Of a DNA stretch of 64,000 bases, positions 34,062 to 42,590 are shown piece after piece. Under the pieces are notes generated by a model. That model made no database searches. It worked only from the letters and a program-made list of their open reading frames with translations, and was not told the origin of the DNA. How positions within the stretch are numbered: position 1 is the first letter of the stretch; every line of letters starts with the position of its first letter. Position numbers and translations under genes: made by a program. Location of the stretch: the NCBI RefSeq assembly GCF_003003215.1, contig NZ_PVUF01000013.1, forward strand, positions 1-64,000. Reading direction: 5' to 3'. Origin of the DNA: Tritonibacter scottomollicae (GTDB lineage: Bacteria > Pseudomonadota > Alphaproteobacteria > Rhodobacterales > Rhodobacteraceae).

Positions 34062-35002
34062 TGTCCGAGACATCCATCCCGCCGCAAAAGTCGCGTCTAC
34101 GCACCGCGCTCGACAGCGACCTGTTCTATACCTTCACCCATTCTCCCGTGGCGGTGGTCTCCACGGTTGTGGTGCTGGTCATGGTGCTGGCATCGCTTTT
34201 CGCGCCGCTGATCGCGCCGACCAACCCGTTTGATCCGGCCTCCCTGAACCTGATGAACGGGTTCACGCCGCCGCTGGCCCCCAATGACTTCACCGGCGAG
34301 ACCTTCTTGCTGGGCACCGATGATCAGGGCCGTGATGTGTTCTCCACCATCCTCTACGGCATGCGGATCTCGCTGTTCGTGGGCGTGGCGGCTGTCCTGT
34401 TCGCCATGGTGCTTGGCATCACGCTGGGCCTGCTGTCCGGCTACCTTGGGGGCTGGGTCGAAACCATCATCATGCGCGTCGCGGACGTGCAGCTGACCTT
34501 TCCGTCGATCCTGGTGGCAATGCTGATCTTTGGCGTCGCCAAAGGCATCACCCCGGTAGAGTACCGCGATCAGATGGCAATCTGGGTGCTGATCCTTGCG
34601 ATCGGCCTGTCGGACTGGGTGCAGTTTGCCCGCGTGGTACGCGGCGCGACCCTTGTCGAGAAGAACAAGGAATACGTCGAGGCCGCACGCCTGATCGGAC
34701 GACGCTCGGGCGCGATCATGCTGCGGCATATCCTGCCCAATGTGCTGTCGCCTGTCTTGGTCATCGCGACGATCTCGCTGGCGCTGGCGATCATTGCCGA
34801 GGCGACGCTGTCGTTCCTCGGGGTGGGCGCACCACCGACTCAGCCGTCTCTTGGTACGCTCATTCGCATCGGGCAGGGCTTCCTGTTCTCTGGCGAGTGG
34901 TGGATCCTTCTTTTCCCTGCGATCACGCTTCTGGCGCTGGCGCTCAGCGTCAACCTGCTGGGCGACTGGCTGCGTGACGCCCTGAATCCGAGGCTTCGCT
35001 AA
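34061..35002 (+). CDS. Oligopeptide-type ABC permease (DppC)
   Basis: This 313-residue protein has the DppC layout: a cytoplasmic N-terminus, an FAPLIAPTNPFDP segment after the first helix, LLGTDDQGRDVFSTILYGMR near 80-100, and the EAA loop VEAARLIGRRSGAIMLRHIL near 207-226. It pairs with the DppB-type protein encoded just upstream. Confidence 0.93.
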   Translation: MSETSIPPQKSRLRTALDSDLFYTFTHSPVAVVSTVVVLVMVLASLFAPLIAPTNPFDPASLNLMNGFTPPLAPNDFTGETFLLGTDDQGRDVFSTILYGMRISLFVGVAAVLFAMVLGITLGLLSGYLGGWVETIIMRVADVQLTFPSILVAMLIFGVAKGITPVEYRDQMAIWVLILAIGLSDWVQFARVVRGATLVEKNKEYVEAARLIGRRSGAIMLRHILPNVLSPVLVIATISLALAIIAEATLSFLGVGAPPTQPSLGTLIRIGQGFLFSGEWWILLFPAITLLALALSVNLLGDWLRDALNPRLR

Positions 35003-35976
35003 TGGCCGAACCAGTTCTGTCCATCCGCAACCTGTCTGTGGAAATCCCAACCCGCCACGGCATCCTGAAACCGGTCGATGGGGTCACCTATGACATCGCC
35101 GCAGGCGAGATCCTCGGCATCGTCGGCGAAAGTGGTGCCGGCAAGTCGATGGCGGGCAATGCCGTCATCGGCCTGCTCAGCCCGCCGGCGCATGTGTCGG
35201 CCGGTGAAATCTGGCTCAACGGCGAACGCATCGACAACCTGAAGGGCGACGCCATGCGGCGTCTGCGCGGCAAGGAAATCGGCATGGTCTTTCAGGACCC
35301 GCTGACCTCGCTCAATCCGCTTTTGCGGATTGGCGACCAGCTGGTGGAGACCATGCTGACCCACCTGCCGATCAGCAAGTCCGAGGCCGAGAAGCGCGCC
35401 GTGGCCGCCCTCGAAGAAGTCGGCATTCCCGGCGCCGCCAAACGTGTGAACAGCTACCCGCATGAGTTCTCGGGCGGTATGCGTCAACGGGTTGTCATCG
35501 CGCTGGCGCTCTGTGCAGAGCCGTCGCTGGTGATCGCCGATGAGCCGACAACCGCGCTTGATGTGTCCGTACAGGCGCAAATCATCGCGCTGCTGAAACG
35601 GCTCTGCCGCGAGCGTGGCACGGCGGTGATGCTGATTACTCATGATATGGGCGTGATTGCCGAGGCCGCCGACCGTGTGGCGGTGATGTATGCCGGGCGG
35701 CTGGCCGAGCTTGGCCCGGTGCGCGATGTGATCACCGCGCCGGAGCACCCCTATACGCACGGGTTGATGGCCTCGACGCCGCTGGCGTCGCGCGGGAAGT
35801 CTCGCCTGCACCAGATCCCCGGCGCCATGCCGCGTCTCGATGCGGTGCCCGATGGCTGTGCTTTCAATCCGCGCTGCCCGCGCGTGGCCGACAGATGCCG
35901 CCAGGCCCCCGCCCCCACGGTGGACGGCAATGCCGCCGCCTGCTGGTTCCCGCTCCAACATGAGGAGGCCTCCTGA
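35002..35976 (+). CDS. Oligopeptide-type ABC ATPase (DppD)
   Basis: This 324-residue ATPase has Walker A GESGAGKSMAGN (about 38-49), signature FSGGMRQRVVIALAL and Walker B LVIADEPTTALDV. Its C-terminal tail carries the oligopeptide-transporter cysteine motif (GCAFNPRCPRVADRC, about 289-303). It drives the permease pair encoded immediately upstream. Confidence 0.93.
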   Translation: MAEPVLSIRNLSVEIPTRHGILKPVDGVTYDIAAGEILGIVGESGAGKSMAGNAVIGLLSPPAHVSAGEIWLNGERIDNLKGDAMRRLRGKEIGMVFQDPLTSLNPLLRIGDQLVETMLTHLPISKSEAEKRAVAALEEVGIPGAAKRVNSYPHEFSGGMRQRVVIALALCAEPSLVIADEPTTALDVSVQAQIIALLKRLCRERGTAVMLITHDMGVIAEAADRVAVMYAGRLAELGPVRDVITAPEHPYTHGLMASTPLASRGKSRLHQIPGAMPRLDAVPDGCAFNPRCPRVADRCRQAPAPTVDGNAAACWFPLQHEEAS

Positions 35977-36941
35977 TGGCGCTTGTCTCCGTCAAGAACC
36001 TGAGCCGTGTTTTCGACGTCTCCAAACCCTGGCTGAATCGGGTAATCGAACGCGAACCCAAGGCCTTTCTGACCGCTGTGTCAGAGGTGGATTTCGAGGT
36101 CGAGCCGCAAACCACCTATGCGCTCGTTGGCGAATCCGGGTCTGGCAAATCCACCATTGGCCGGATGCTGGTCGGGTTGCTCAACCCTTCTGAGGGCAAT
36201 GTGGAGATCGAAGGCGTTGATTTGGCGAACGAGAAAGACGCCGCCAAGGTCGATGCGATCCGCTCTGACATCCAGATGATCTTTCAGGACCCCTATGCCT
36301 CGCTCAACCCGCGCTGGCGGGTGCGTGACATCATCGTCGAACCCGTGGCGGCGCGTGGTGGCAAGACCGACGGGCTGGCCGAACGCCTGCTGGAACAGGT
36401 GGGTCTGTCGGTGAAGGACGCGGGCAAGTTCCCGCATGAGTTCTCCGGCGGGCAGCGGCAGCGGATCTGTATTGCCCGCGCGCTGGCCTCCGAGCCGCGG
36501 CTGATCGTCTGTGACGAGCCCACCTCGGCGCTGGATGTGTCGGTGCAGTCGCAGGTTCTGAACTTGATGAGCGACCTCAAGGACAACTTTGGCCTGACCT
36601 ATGTGCTGATCACCCACGATCTGACGGTGGTGCAGCATATGGCGGACCGAATCGGGGTGCTCTACCTCGGGCGTCTGGTTGAGGAGGGCGCACCGGACGA
36701 GCTGTTTGAGCGCCCGAAACACCCCTATACGCAGATGCTGCTGGAGGCCGCCCCGCGTATGGATGGGTTTGGCCGCGAGGTGGCCCCGCCCGAAGGTGAA
36801 ATCCCCGACCCGATCAACCCACCGCCCGGCTGCGCCTTTCACCCGCGCTGCCCGCTGGCGGGTGACATCTGTCGACAAGAACGCCCCGAGATGCGCAGGA
36901 TCGGCACAACCCGGGTCGCCTGTCACATGGCGGAGGGCTGA
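35976..36941 (+). CDS. Oligopeptide-type ABC ATPase (DppF)
   Basis: This 321-residue ATPase has Walker A GESGSGKSTIG, signature FSGGQRQRICIARALA, Walker B LIVCDEPTSALDV, and the C-terminal cysteine motif GCAFHPRCPLAGDIC. It is the second ATPase of the heterodimeric motor and the last transporter gene, 24 bases before the ProC-like gene. Confidence 0.93.
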   Translation: MALVSVKNLSRVFDVSKPWLNRVIEREPKAFLTAVSEVDFEVEPQTTYALVGESGSGKSTIGRMLVGLLNPSEGNVEIEGVDLANEKDAAKVDAIRSDIQMIFQDPYASLNPRWRVRDIIVEPVAARGGKTDGLAERLLEQVGLSVKDAGKFPHEFSGGQRQRICIARALASEPRLIVCDEPTSALDVSVQSQVLNLMSDLKDNFGLTYVLITHDLTVVQHMADRIGVLYLGRLVEEGAPDELFERPKHPYTQMLLEAAPRMDGFGREVAPPEGEIPDPINPPPGCAFHPRCPLAGDICRQERPEMRRIGTTRVACHMAEG

Positions 36942-36965
36942 CACAGACAACAGGAGCGCAGTGCC

Positions 36966-37757
36966 ATGGCAGACCAGACATTCGGTATCATCGGAGGGAC
37001 GGGCATGCTGGGCAGTGCGATCCTGCGTGCGGCTGTGCAGGCGCAGGTGGTCGTTGGGGATCGAATTTGGGTGGCGTCGCGGTCCGGGCAGCTTGACGGC
37101 TTCTCCGATCATCCGGGGCTGACCATCACCACGGATACGGCAGTCCTGATTGCGGCCTCGGACGTGGTGCTGTTGTGTGTGCCGCCTGCGGCGATGGGCA
37201 CGCTGTCGCTGGACCTCAGAGACAAACTGGTGATCTCCGTCATGGCGGGGATCACGATCAACCGGATTTCCGAATTGACCGGGGCGACGCGGGTCATTCG
37301 CGCCATGAGCAGCCCGGCGGCGGCGGAGCAGCTTGCCTATTCGCCTTGGGTTGCGACAGAGGCCACGTCGGATGCGGATCGCGCCTTTGCCACGGCACTG
37401 TTTGAGGCCTGCGGCAGCACGGACCGGATCACGCAGGAGGCGCATCTGGACGTCTTTACCGCGATGACCGGGCCGGTGCCGGGTTTTGTCGCCTATTTTG
37501 CCGAAGTGATGGCGGATTATGCCGAGGCCAAGGGCCTGCCGCCCGAGGTCGCCGATAAGGCGGTACGGCAGTTGTTCCTCGGTTCCGGGCAGATGATGGC
37601 GACAGGCGATGCCCGCCCCACCGATCATGTGCAGGAGATGATCGACTACGCAGGCACTACTGCTGCGGGGCTGGAGGTGCTGCGTGGATCAGGCATTGGC
37701 GCAGAGCTAGAAAAAGGGCTGGACGCCGCCGTCGCCCGCTGCCGCACCATTGGCTAG
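36966..37757 (+). CDS. Pyrroline-5-carboxylate reductase-family protein (ProC-like)
   Basis: This 263-residue protein starts with a Rossmann motif (FGIIGGTGMLGSAIL) and has the ProC sequence order, including LVISVMAGITINRI near 90 and MTGPVPGFVAYFAEVMADYA near 165, the latter replacing the usual GSGPAY segment of ProC. It may reduce an imine other than P5C. It follows the transporter ATPase in the same operon. Its stop shares the CTAG tetramer with the stop of the convergent TetR gene. Confidence 0.75.
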   Translation: MADQTFGIIGGTGMLGSAILRAAVQAQVVVGDRIWVASRSGQLDGFSDHPGLTITTDTAVLIAASDVVLLCVPPAAMGTLSLDLRDKLVISVMAGITINRISELTGATRVIRAMSSPAAAEQLAYSPWVATEATSDADRAFATALFEACGSTDRITQEAHLDVFTAMTGPVPGFVAYFAEVMADYAEAKGLPPEVADKAVRQLFLGSGQMMATGDARPTDHVQEMIDYAGTTAAGLEVLRGSGIGAELEKGLDAAVARCRTIG

Positions 37758-38374
37758 CCCGACGTATGGCGCGCCATGAACTCAGCGATTTCCGCCTGTG
37801 TCGGGGGCTGGCCTGAAAACATCTCCACGTAATGCGGTACGCGGTTCAGGCGCGCGACAGGGTCCTCTTCGACCTCCATCGAGAGATAGCCCACCTGCGT
37901 GTAGATGACCGTAAGGCTTCTGACATCGGCCTGTTCCCTGCTGTAGCCAAAGCGCAGGAACATGTCGTGCACGGCGGCGATGCGGGCATTATCCGCCGCA
38001 TCAAGCCGCCCCGCCAGTGTGGCGTCGTTGCGCGCCCAGTTGCGGATCGCCAGATCGAGGCGGGCATCAAACAGGGTCGGGTCCAGCCAGCAATCCATCA
38101 GGTTGAACAGGGCTGTGTTGACGGTCTGCGCCGGGGCCTCGCAGCGGGCCTGTATCTGGCCGGTATTGCGGGCCTCCCATGTCTCAACCATGGCGTCATG
38201 CAGTGCGCCGAGATCCTTGAAATACCAGTAAAACCCCGTGCGCGTTTGATCCACGGCGCGGGCCAGCGGCATGATTTTCACTGCGTCGATCCCACTAGAG
38301 ACCAAGAGATCAAGCGCGGCATCGAGCCAGAGGTCGCGCGAGCCACGCGGGCGAGGGGAGGTGGGTTTGGACAT
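37754..38374 (-). CDS. TetR-family transcriptional regulator
   Basis: This 206-residue protein has an N-terminal TetR helix-turn-helix (about 13-58; SSGIDAVKIMPLARAVDQTRTGFYWYFKDL) and a variable helical ligand domain. It is divergent from the flavin oxidoreductase gene across 93 bases that hold two copies of a palindrome, one over its own predicted promoter. It is therefore expected to repress itself and the oxidoreductase gene. Confidence 0.88.
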   Translation of the reverse strand: MSKPTSPRPRGSRDLWLDAALDLLVSSGIDAVKIMPLARAVDQTRTGFYWYFKDLGALHDAMVETWEARNTGQIQARCEAPAQTVNTALFNLMDCWLDPTLFDARLDLAIRNWARNDATLAGRLDAADNARIAAVHDMFLRFGYSREQADVRSLTVIYTQVGYLSMEVEEDPVARLNRVPHYVEMFSGQPPTQAEIAEFMARHTSG

Positions 38375-38380
38375 GAGCGC

Positions 38381-38409
38381 ACTCTAAAACAATTGACACA
38401 TGTGTCAAT
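38381..38409 (-). promoter_or_regulatory. Predicted tetR promoter and first palindromic operator
   Basis: On the minus strand TTGACA (38403-38408) and TAGAGT (38381-38386) lie 16 bases apart. The perfect 18-bp palindrome ATTGACACATGTGTCAAT (38392-38409) covers the -35 element. A related palindrome lies 33 bases to the right. Confidence 0.6.
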
Positions 38410-38425
38410 CTGGATGCAGGCTGTC

Positions 38426-38441
38426 TTTACACCTGTGTCAA
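38426..38441. promoter_or_regulatory. Second TetR operator copy, TTTACACCTGTGTCAA
   Basis: This 16-base block matches 14 of 16 bases of the core of the first palindrome (TTGACACATGTGTCAA). It lies 27-42 bases before the flavin oxidoreductase start, where bound repressor would block its transcription. Two similar palindromes in one gap strongly suggest a shared regulator. Confidence 0.6.
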
Positions 38442-38467
38442 GTCACCTGAGTCCACGAGGCAGCGCC

Positions 38468-40513
38468 ATGTCACACGATCCGCTTTTGCAGCCCTTTCAG
38501 CTGAAGCATCTGACCCTTCGCAACCGTATCATGACCACCAGTCATGAACCGGCCTACCCGGAGGATGGCATGCCCAAGGCACGCTACCGCGCCTATCATG
38601 CGGAGCGCGCAAAGGCCGGAGTAGCACTGGCGATGACGGCGGGCTCTGCAGCGGTTTCCAAGGACAGCCCGCCGGTGTTCAACAACATCCTCGCCTACAA
38701 GGACGAGGTGGTGCCGTGGATCACCGACCTGACCGAAGGCTGCCATGAACATGGCTGCGCAGTGATGATCCAGCTGACCCATCTGGGCCGACGCACGGGG
38801 TGGAACAAAGGGGATTGGCTGCCGTCGGTGTCCTCGTCACGGCACCGCGAACCGGCGCACCGGGCTTTTCCCAAGCTTGTCGAGGACTGGGACATCGAGC
38901 GCATCATCACGGATTTCGCCGATGCCGCCGAACGTATGAAAGCCGGGGGTATGGATGGGATCGAGTTGCAGGCCTATGGCCATCTGATCGACCAGTTCTG
39001 GTCACCGCTGACCAATGATCTGAGCGGCCCCTATGGGGCGGATACCTTGGAGAACCGTCTGCGGTTTCCGATGGATGTGCTCTCGGCCATTCGCAAGCGG
39101 GTGGGGGACGAGTTCATTGTTGGTATGCGGTTCACAGCGGATGAGGTGCAAAAAGGCGGCATTACCGCAGAGGAGGGGCTGGACATCACCCGTATCCTGA
39201 GCGCGACGGGGCAGGTGGATTTCCTCAATGTGATCCGGGGGCGCATCCATACCGATCCGGCGATGACCGATGTGATCCCGGTGCAGGGGATGAAATCCGC
39301 GCCGCATCTGGATTTTGCCGGCCGCGTCAAACAGGAAACCGACCTGCCGGTGTTTCACGCCGCGCGCATCCCGGATGTCGCCACCGCGCGCCATGCGGTG
39401 CAGGCGGGGCTGTTGGATATGGTGGGGATGACGCGGGCACATATGGCCGACCCGCATGTGGTGAAAAAAATCCGCGAGGGGCGCGAGGACGACATCCGCC
39501 CTTGTGTGGGGGCCACCTATTGTCTGGACCGGATCTATCAGGCGGGCGATGCGCTGTGCATTCACAACGCCGCAACCGGACGCGAGCTGACGATGCCGCA
39601 CGAGATCACACCTGCCGAGACATCAAAGAAAGTGGTGATCGTGGGTGCAGGCCCCGCGGGGTTGGAGGCCGCGCGCGTGGCCTCCGAGCGCGGTCATAAG
39701 GTCGTGGTCTTTGAGGCGCAGCCTGACCCCGGTGGTCAAATTCGCCTGACCGCGCAATCTCCGCGCCGCCGCGAGATGATCTCCATCATCGACTGGCGCA
39801 TGGCGCAATGTGCGGCGCGGGACGTCCAATTCCACTTTAATACCTGGGCTGAGGAAGAGGATGTGCTGGCGGAAAAACCGGATGTGATTATCATCGCCAC
39901 CGGAGGCCTGCCCAATCTGGAACTGTTTGAGACAGGACAGGAGGCCGCGCATGTGGTCAGCGCTTGGGATCTGATCGCGGGGGACGTGAAACCGGCGGGC
40001 CGCGTGCTGATCTACGACGAAAGCGGCGACCACCCCGGATTGCAGGCCGCAGAAGTGGCGGCTGCGGCGGGGGCTCAGGTTGAGGTCATGACCCCTGATC
40101 GGACCTTTGCGCCTGACATCATGGCGATGAATTTGGTGCCTTACATGCGTGCGCTGCAGGACAAGGATGTGACGTTCACTGTCACCCGCCGCCTGCTGGA
40201 TGTGCAGCGTCAGGGCAATGAGTTGCGGGCCACCATCGGCACGGACTACAGCGATCACAGCACGGAGCAGAGCTACGATCAGGTGGTGGTGAACTACGGC
40301 ACATTGCCCAATGACGATCTGTATCACGCGTTGCGCCCCCACAGCCGCAATGGCGGCGCGGTGGACCACGACGCGCTGATCGCCGGGGGGCCACAGCAGC
40401 TGGAGCGTCACCCGGATGGCAGCTTCCAGCTGTTCCGCATCGGCGACGCAGTTTCTGCCCGCAACACACATGCCGCGATCTATGACGCCCTCCGTTTGGT
40501 GAAAGACCTCTGA
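38468..40513 (+). CDS. Old-yellow-enzyme/trimethylamine-dehydrogenase-type flavin oxidoreductase
   Basis: This 681-residue protein has an N-terminal FMN barrel (about 8-345; QAYGHLIDQFWSPLTN near 168-183) and a C-terminal NAD/FAD-type domain starting at VVIVGAGPAGLEAARVA (about 389). Members include dienoyl-CoA reductase, trimethylamine dehydrogenase and N-methylproline demethylase. The iron-sulfur site between the halves shows C346, C352 and C364, but the fourth position is A349. The ATG at 38468 begins MSHDPLLQPFQLKHL; the longer open frame crosses the tetR gene and is not real. With a ProC-like gene nearby, N-methylproline demethylation is a reasonable guess. Confidence 0.82.
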   Translation: MSHDPLLQPFQLKHLTLRNRIMTTSHEPAYPEDGMPKARYRAYHAERAKAGVALAMTAGSAAVSKDSPPVFNNILAYKDEVVPWITDLTEGCHEHGCAVMIQLTHLGRRTGWNKGDWLPSVSSSRHREPAHRAFPKLVEDWDIERIITDFADAAERMKAGGMDGIELQAYGHLIDQFWSPLTNDLSGPYGADTLENRLRFPMDVLSAIRKRVGDEFIVGMRFTADEVQKGGITAEEGLDITRILSATGQVDFLNVIRGRIHTDPAMTDVIPVQGMKSAPHLDFAGRVKQETDLPVFHAARIPDVATARHAVQAGLLDMVGMTRAHMADPHVVKKIREGREDDIRPCVGATYCLDRIYQAGDALCIHNAATGRELTMPHEITPAETSKKVVIVGAGPAGLEAARVASERGHKVVVFEAQPDPGGQIRLTAQSPRRREMISIIDWRMAQCAARDVQFHFNTWAEEEDVLAEKPDVIIIATGGLPNLELFETGQEAAHVVSAWDLIAGDVKPAGRVLIYDESGDHPGLQAAEVAAAAGAQVEVMTPDRTFAPDIMAMNLVPYMRALQDKDVTFTVTRRLLDVQRQGNELRATIGTDYSDHSTEQSYDQVVVNYGTLPNDDLYHALRPHSRNGGAVDHDALIAGGPQQLERHPDGSFQLFRIGDAVSARNTHAAIYDALRLVKDL

Positions 40514-41216
40514 CGGACGCACGAAGGTTGGGTTCCACACATCTGACAGATATGTCGTGAACGCTTTTTAGGCTGCCGTTTCGCCCGCGCGGAGATTTCG
40601 CGCGCGGTGTGCGTCGGGGAACCGGAACTCCCAAAGGTCTCGGTCTGACGATTCTATTTGCGCGGATGAAACGGGAAAACCCCTGCGTCAGTATCGTGTC
40701 GCCGCTTCATAAAGATGTGTCGGTCAACCAATTGATGTGCCTATTTCTCTGAAAACTAGGCGAAACATTTGCGCCAATTTGTGCCGAATGACTTCGCGAT
40801 CAGAAGGGCAAGCCGCATCAGAGCTGTCGGCAGCCTGCATCCAGCGGGGCGCTCTGTGAACTCAATGCCGAAGGCGCTCAACAGCCGCGAGGCGATTCTG
40901 GTAATTCGAAGAGTGCTTTGTCAGTTTTAATCAACTTGAGGGGGCATGGCCCCGGCCGTGGAAGGCGTCACGGCGAACACGGAAACCCGACGATTTGCGG
41001 CTGCGAATATCTCAATTTGACTCGCATTTTATAAATATACACGGACATTTTAGCTCTTCATTAGCATCCTCACGGCAAAAGTTGGCTTGCATCTTATTGA
41101 GTTGGTTGTGGTGGCCGAAGCGCCCCGCACGTTCAGAAAGACGAGAGAGAAACCCCATAACGGGGCAAGGGAATATATCGGGGCCAAAGTGCTCCTTGCT
41201 CAAAGGAACTCATGCT
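40514..41216. other. Long intergenic region upstream of flagellin
   Basis: About 700 bases without a recognisable gene. A GC-rich hairpin is possible near 40590-40612 (CCGCGCG with CGCGCGG). The right part (about 41000-41200) is AT-rich and probably carries the flagellin promoter and a long leader, but I cannot fix a sigma-28 or CtrA site. No RNA gene was recognised. Confidence 0.45.
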
Positions 41217-42062
41217 ATGTCCAGCATTTTGACAAACAATGGTGCTATGGTCGCCCTGCAGACGCTGCAGTCTGTGAACATGAACCTCACCGAAACTCAG
41301 AACGGAATTTCCACCGGTAAGGAAATCGGTACCGCAAAAGATAACGCTGCGGTTTGGGCGATTTCCAAGACCATGGAATCGGATATCGCCAGCTTCGAAG
41401 CGATCGAGGAAGGTCTGGCGATGGGTGATGCGACGGTTGCCGTTGCCTCTGCCGGTGCGGAACAGATCGTTGAGAAGCTGGTCGAGATCAAAGAGCTGAT
41501 CGTGTCGGCTCAGGCGGAAAACGTCAGCCACGACAAGATCCAGACAGACATTGACTCCAAAGTTGACCAGATCGAGTCGATTATTTCAGCAGCTCAGTTC
41601 AACGGTGCAAACCTGCTGGCTGACACCATTGACGGCACCGCAACCGAAATGGGTATTCTGGCATCGCTAGACCGTGTGGGTGCTGGCGGGACCGTGACAT
41701 CCGTGGATATCACGATTGCTGCGCAAGGCTTTGAGGCCAGCTTGAACCTCGGCACAAGCCTGACAACCATCACCGATACCGCCACTGCGGCGTCCGCGCT
41801 GACCGAAATCGAAGACTACCTGCAAACCGCAATTTCCGGTGCGGCTGAACTGGGTGCGGCATCCGCACGAATCGCCGATCAGCAGCTTTTCGTAACTGAC
41901 CTGGTGGATTCGATGACGCTTGGTGTTTCCACGATGACGGACACCAACATGGAAGAAGCCTCGGCCAGACTTTCGGCGCTACAGACCCAGCAGGAACTGG
42001 CGGTTCAGTCGCTTGGCATCGCCAACCAGGCGCCGCAGGCCCTGTTGCAGCTGTTCCAGTAA
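41217..42062 (+). CDS. fliC: Flagellin
   Basis: This 281-residue protein has the conserved flagellin N-terminal helix region (SSILTNNGAMVALQTLQSVN and onward, about 2-130) and the C-terminal region (about 200-281; LGVSTMTDTNMEEASARLSA and the ending PQALLQLFQ). The variable middle is very short, as in many alphaproteobacterial flagellins. AAAGGAACT precedes the ATG at 41217; an in-frame extension to 40995 lacks flagellin character. No other flagellar gene (flaF, flbT, hook or motor) is in the window, and a strong terminator follows, so this is a monocistronic stand-alone copy. Confidence 0.92.
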   Translation: MSSILTNNGAMVALQTLQSVNMNLTETQNGISTGKEIGTAKDNAAVWAISKTMESDIASFEAIEEGLAMGDATVAVASAGAEQIVEKLVEIKELIVSAQAENVSHDKIQTDIDSKVDQIESIISAAQFNGANLLADTIDGTATEMGILASLDRVGAGGTVTSVDITIAAQGFEASLNLGTSLTTITDTATAASALTEIEDYLQTAISGAAELGAASARIADQQLFVTDLVDSMTLGVSTMTDTNMEEASARLSALQTQQELAVQSLGIANQAPQALLQLFQ

Positions 42063-42090
42063 CAGCCCGAACCCTACTGAATATCGCAAG

Positions 42091-42119
42091 ACAGGGGCGC
42101 AATTTGCGCCCCTGTTTTT
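42091..42119 (+). terminator. Rho-independent terminator of the flagellin gene
   Basis: ACAGGGGCGCAA and TTGCGCCCCTGT form a perfect 12-bp stem (42091-42102 and 42104-42115) with one unpaired base at the apex, so in practice a shorter stem with a small loop. A run of five T follows (42115-42119). It lies 29 bases after the flagellin stop. Confidence 0.88.
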
Positions 42120-42174
42120 CGTTTTGACCGTCGCACTCGAGATCGTGTTCCGATCACCTCTGCCATCGGTCAGA

Positions 42175-42564
42175 TCAGCCCAGTGGTTTGTAGGCTGTGA
42201 CGTCGATTTCGATCTTCGCATCGACCATCAGTTGCGAACGGACAGTCGAGCGAGACGGGGCGCCATTCGGAAAATAGCTCGCATAGACGCGGTTGAACGT
42301 CCAGAAATCGCGCGGATCATCCAGCCAGACGTTGACCTTGGCCACGTCGTCCAAGGTGCAACCTGCTTTGGCCAATACCGCGATTACATTTTCCATGGTG
42401 CGTTTGGTCTGTGCCTCGATGCCGCCGGGTTCGATTTCGCCGCTTTCTTTCATGGCAACCTGGCCGGAAATGAACACGAAATCACCTGCGCGGGTTGCGG
42501 GGGAAAACGGCAGGTTCTGTCCGCCTGCGCCGGTGCGCTCTGCGCCGATACGTTCGATGGTCAT
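42175..42564 (-). CDS. RidA-family imine/enamine deaminase
   Basis: This 129-residue protein has the RidA fold and the conserved arginine in GAPSRSTVRSQL near residue 103. RidA proteins hydrolyse reactive enamines and imines released by PLP-dependent dehydratases. It is the last gene of the TRAP operon, which also encodes such a PLP enzyme, so the pairing makes biochemical sense. The ATG at 42564 (MTIERIGAERT) has AGGAG upstream; a start at 42603 does not. Confidence 0.9.
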   Translation of the reverse strand: MTIERIGAERTGAGGQNLPFSPATRAGDFVFISGQVAMKESGEIEPGGIEAQTKRTMENVIAVLAKAGCTLDDVAKVNVWLDDPRDFWTFNRVYASYFPNGAPSRSTVRSQLMVDAKIEIDVTAYKPLG

Positions 42565-42590
42565 GGGATATCTCCTGATAGTTGGAAAGG

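Noticed and set aside
36081-37628. A 515-residue antisense frame spanning the dppF and ProC-like genes
   Set aside because: It crosses two well-supported sense genes and its composition is typical of high-GC shadow frames.
37832-38467. A 212-residue N-terminal extension of the flavin oxidoreductase
   Set aside because: The extension runs antisense through the tetR gene and across the palindromic operators; the family N-terminus starts at the ATG at 38468.
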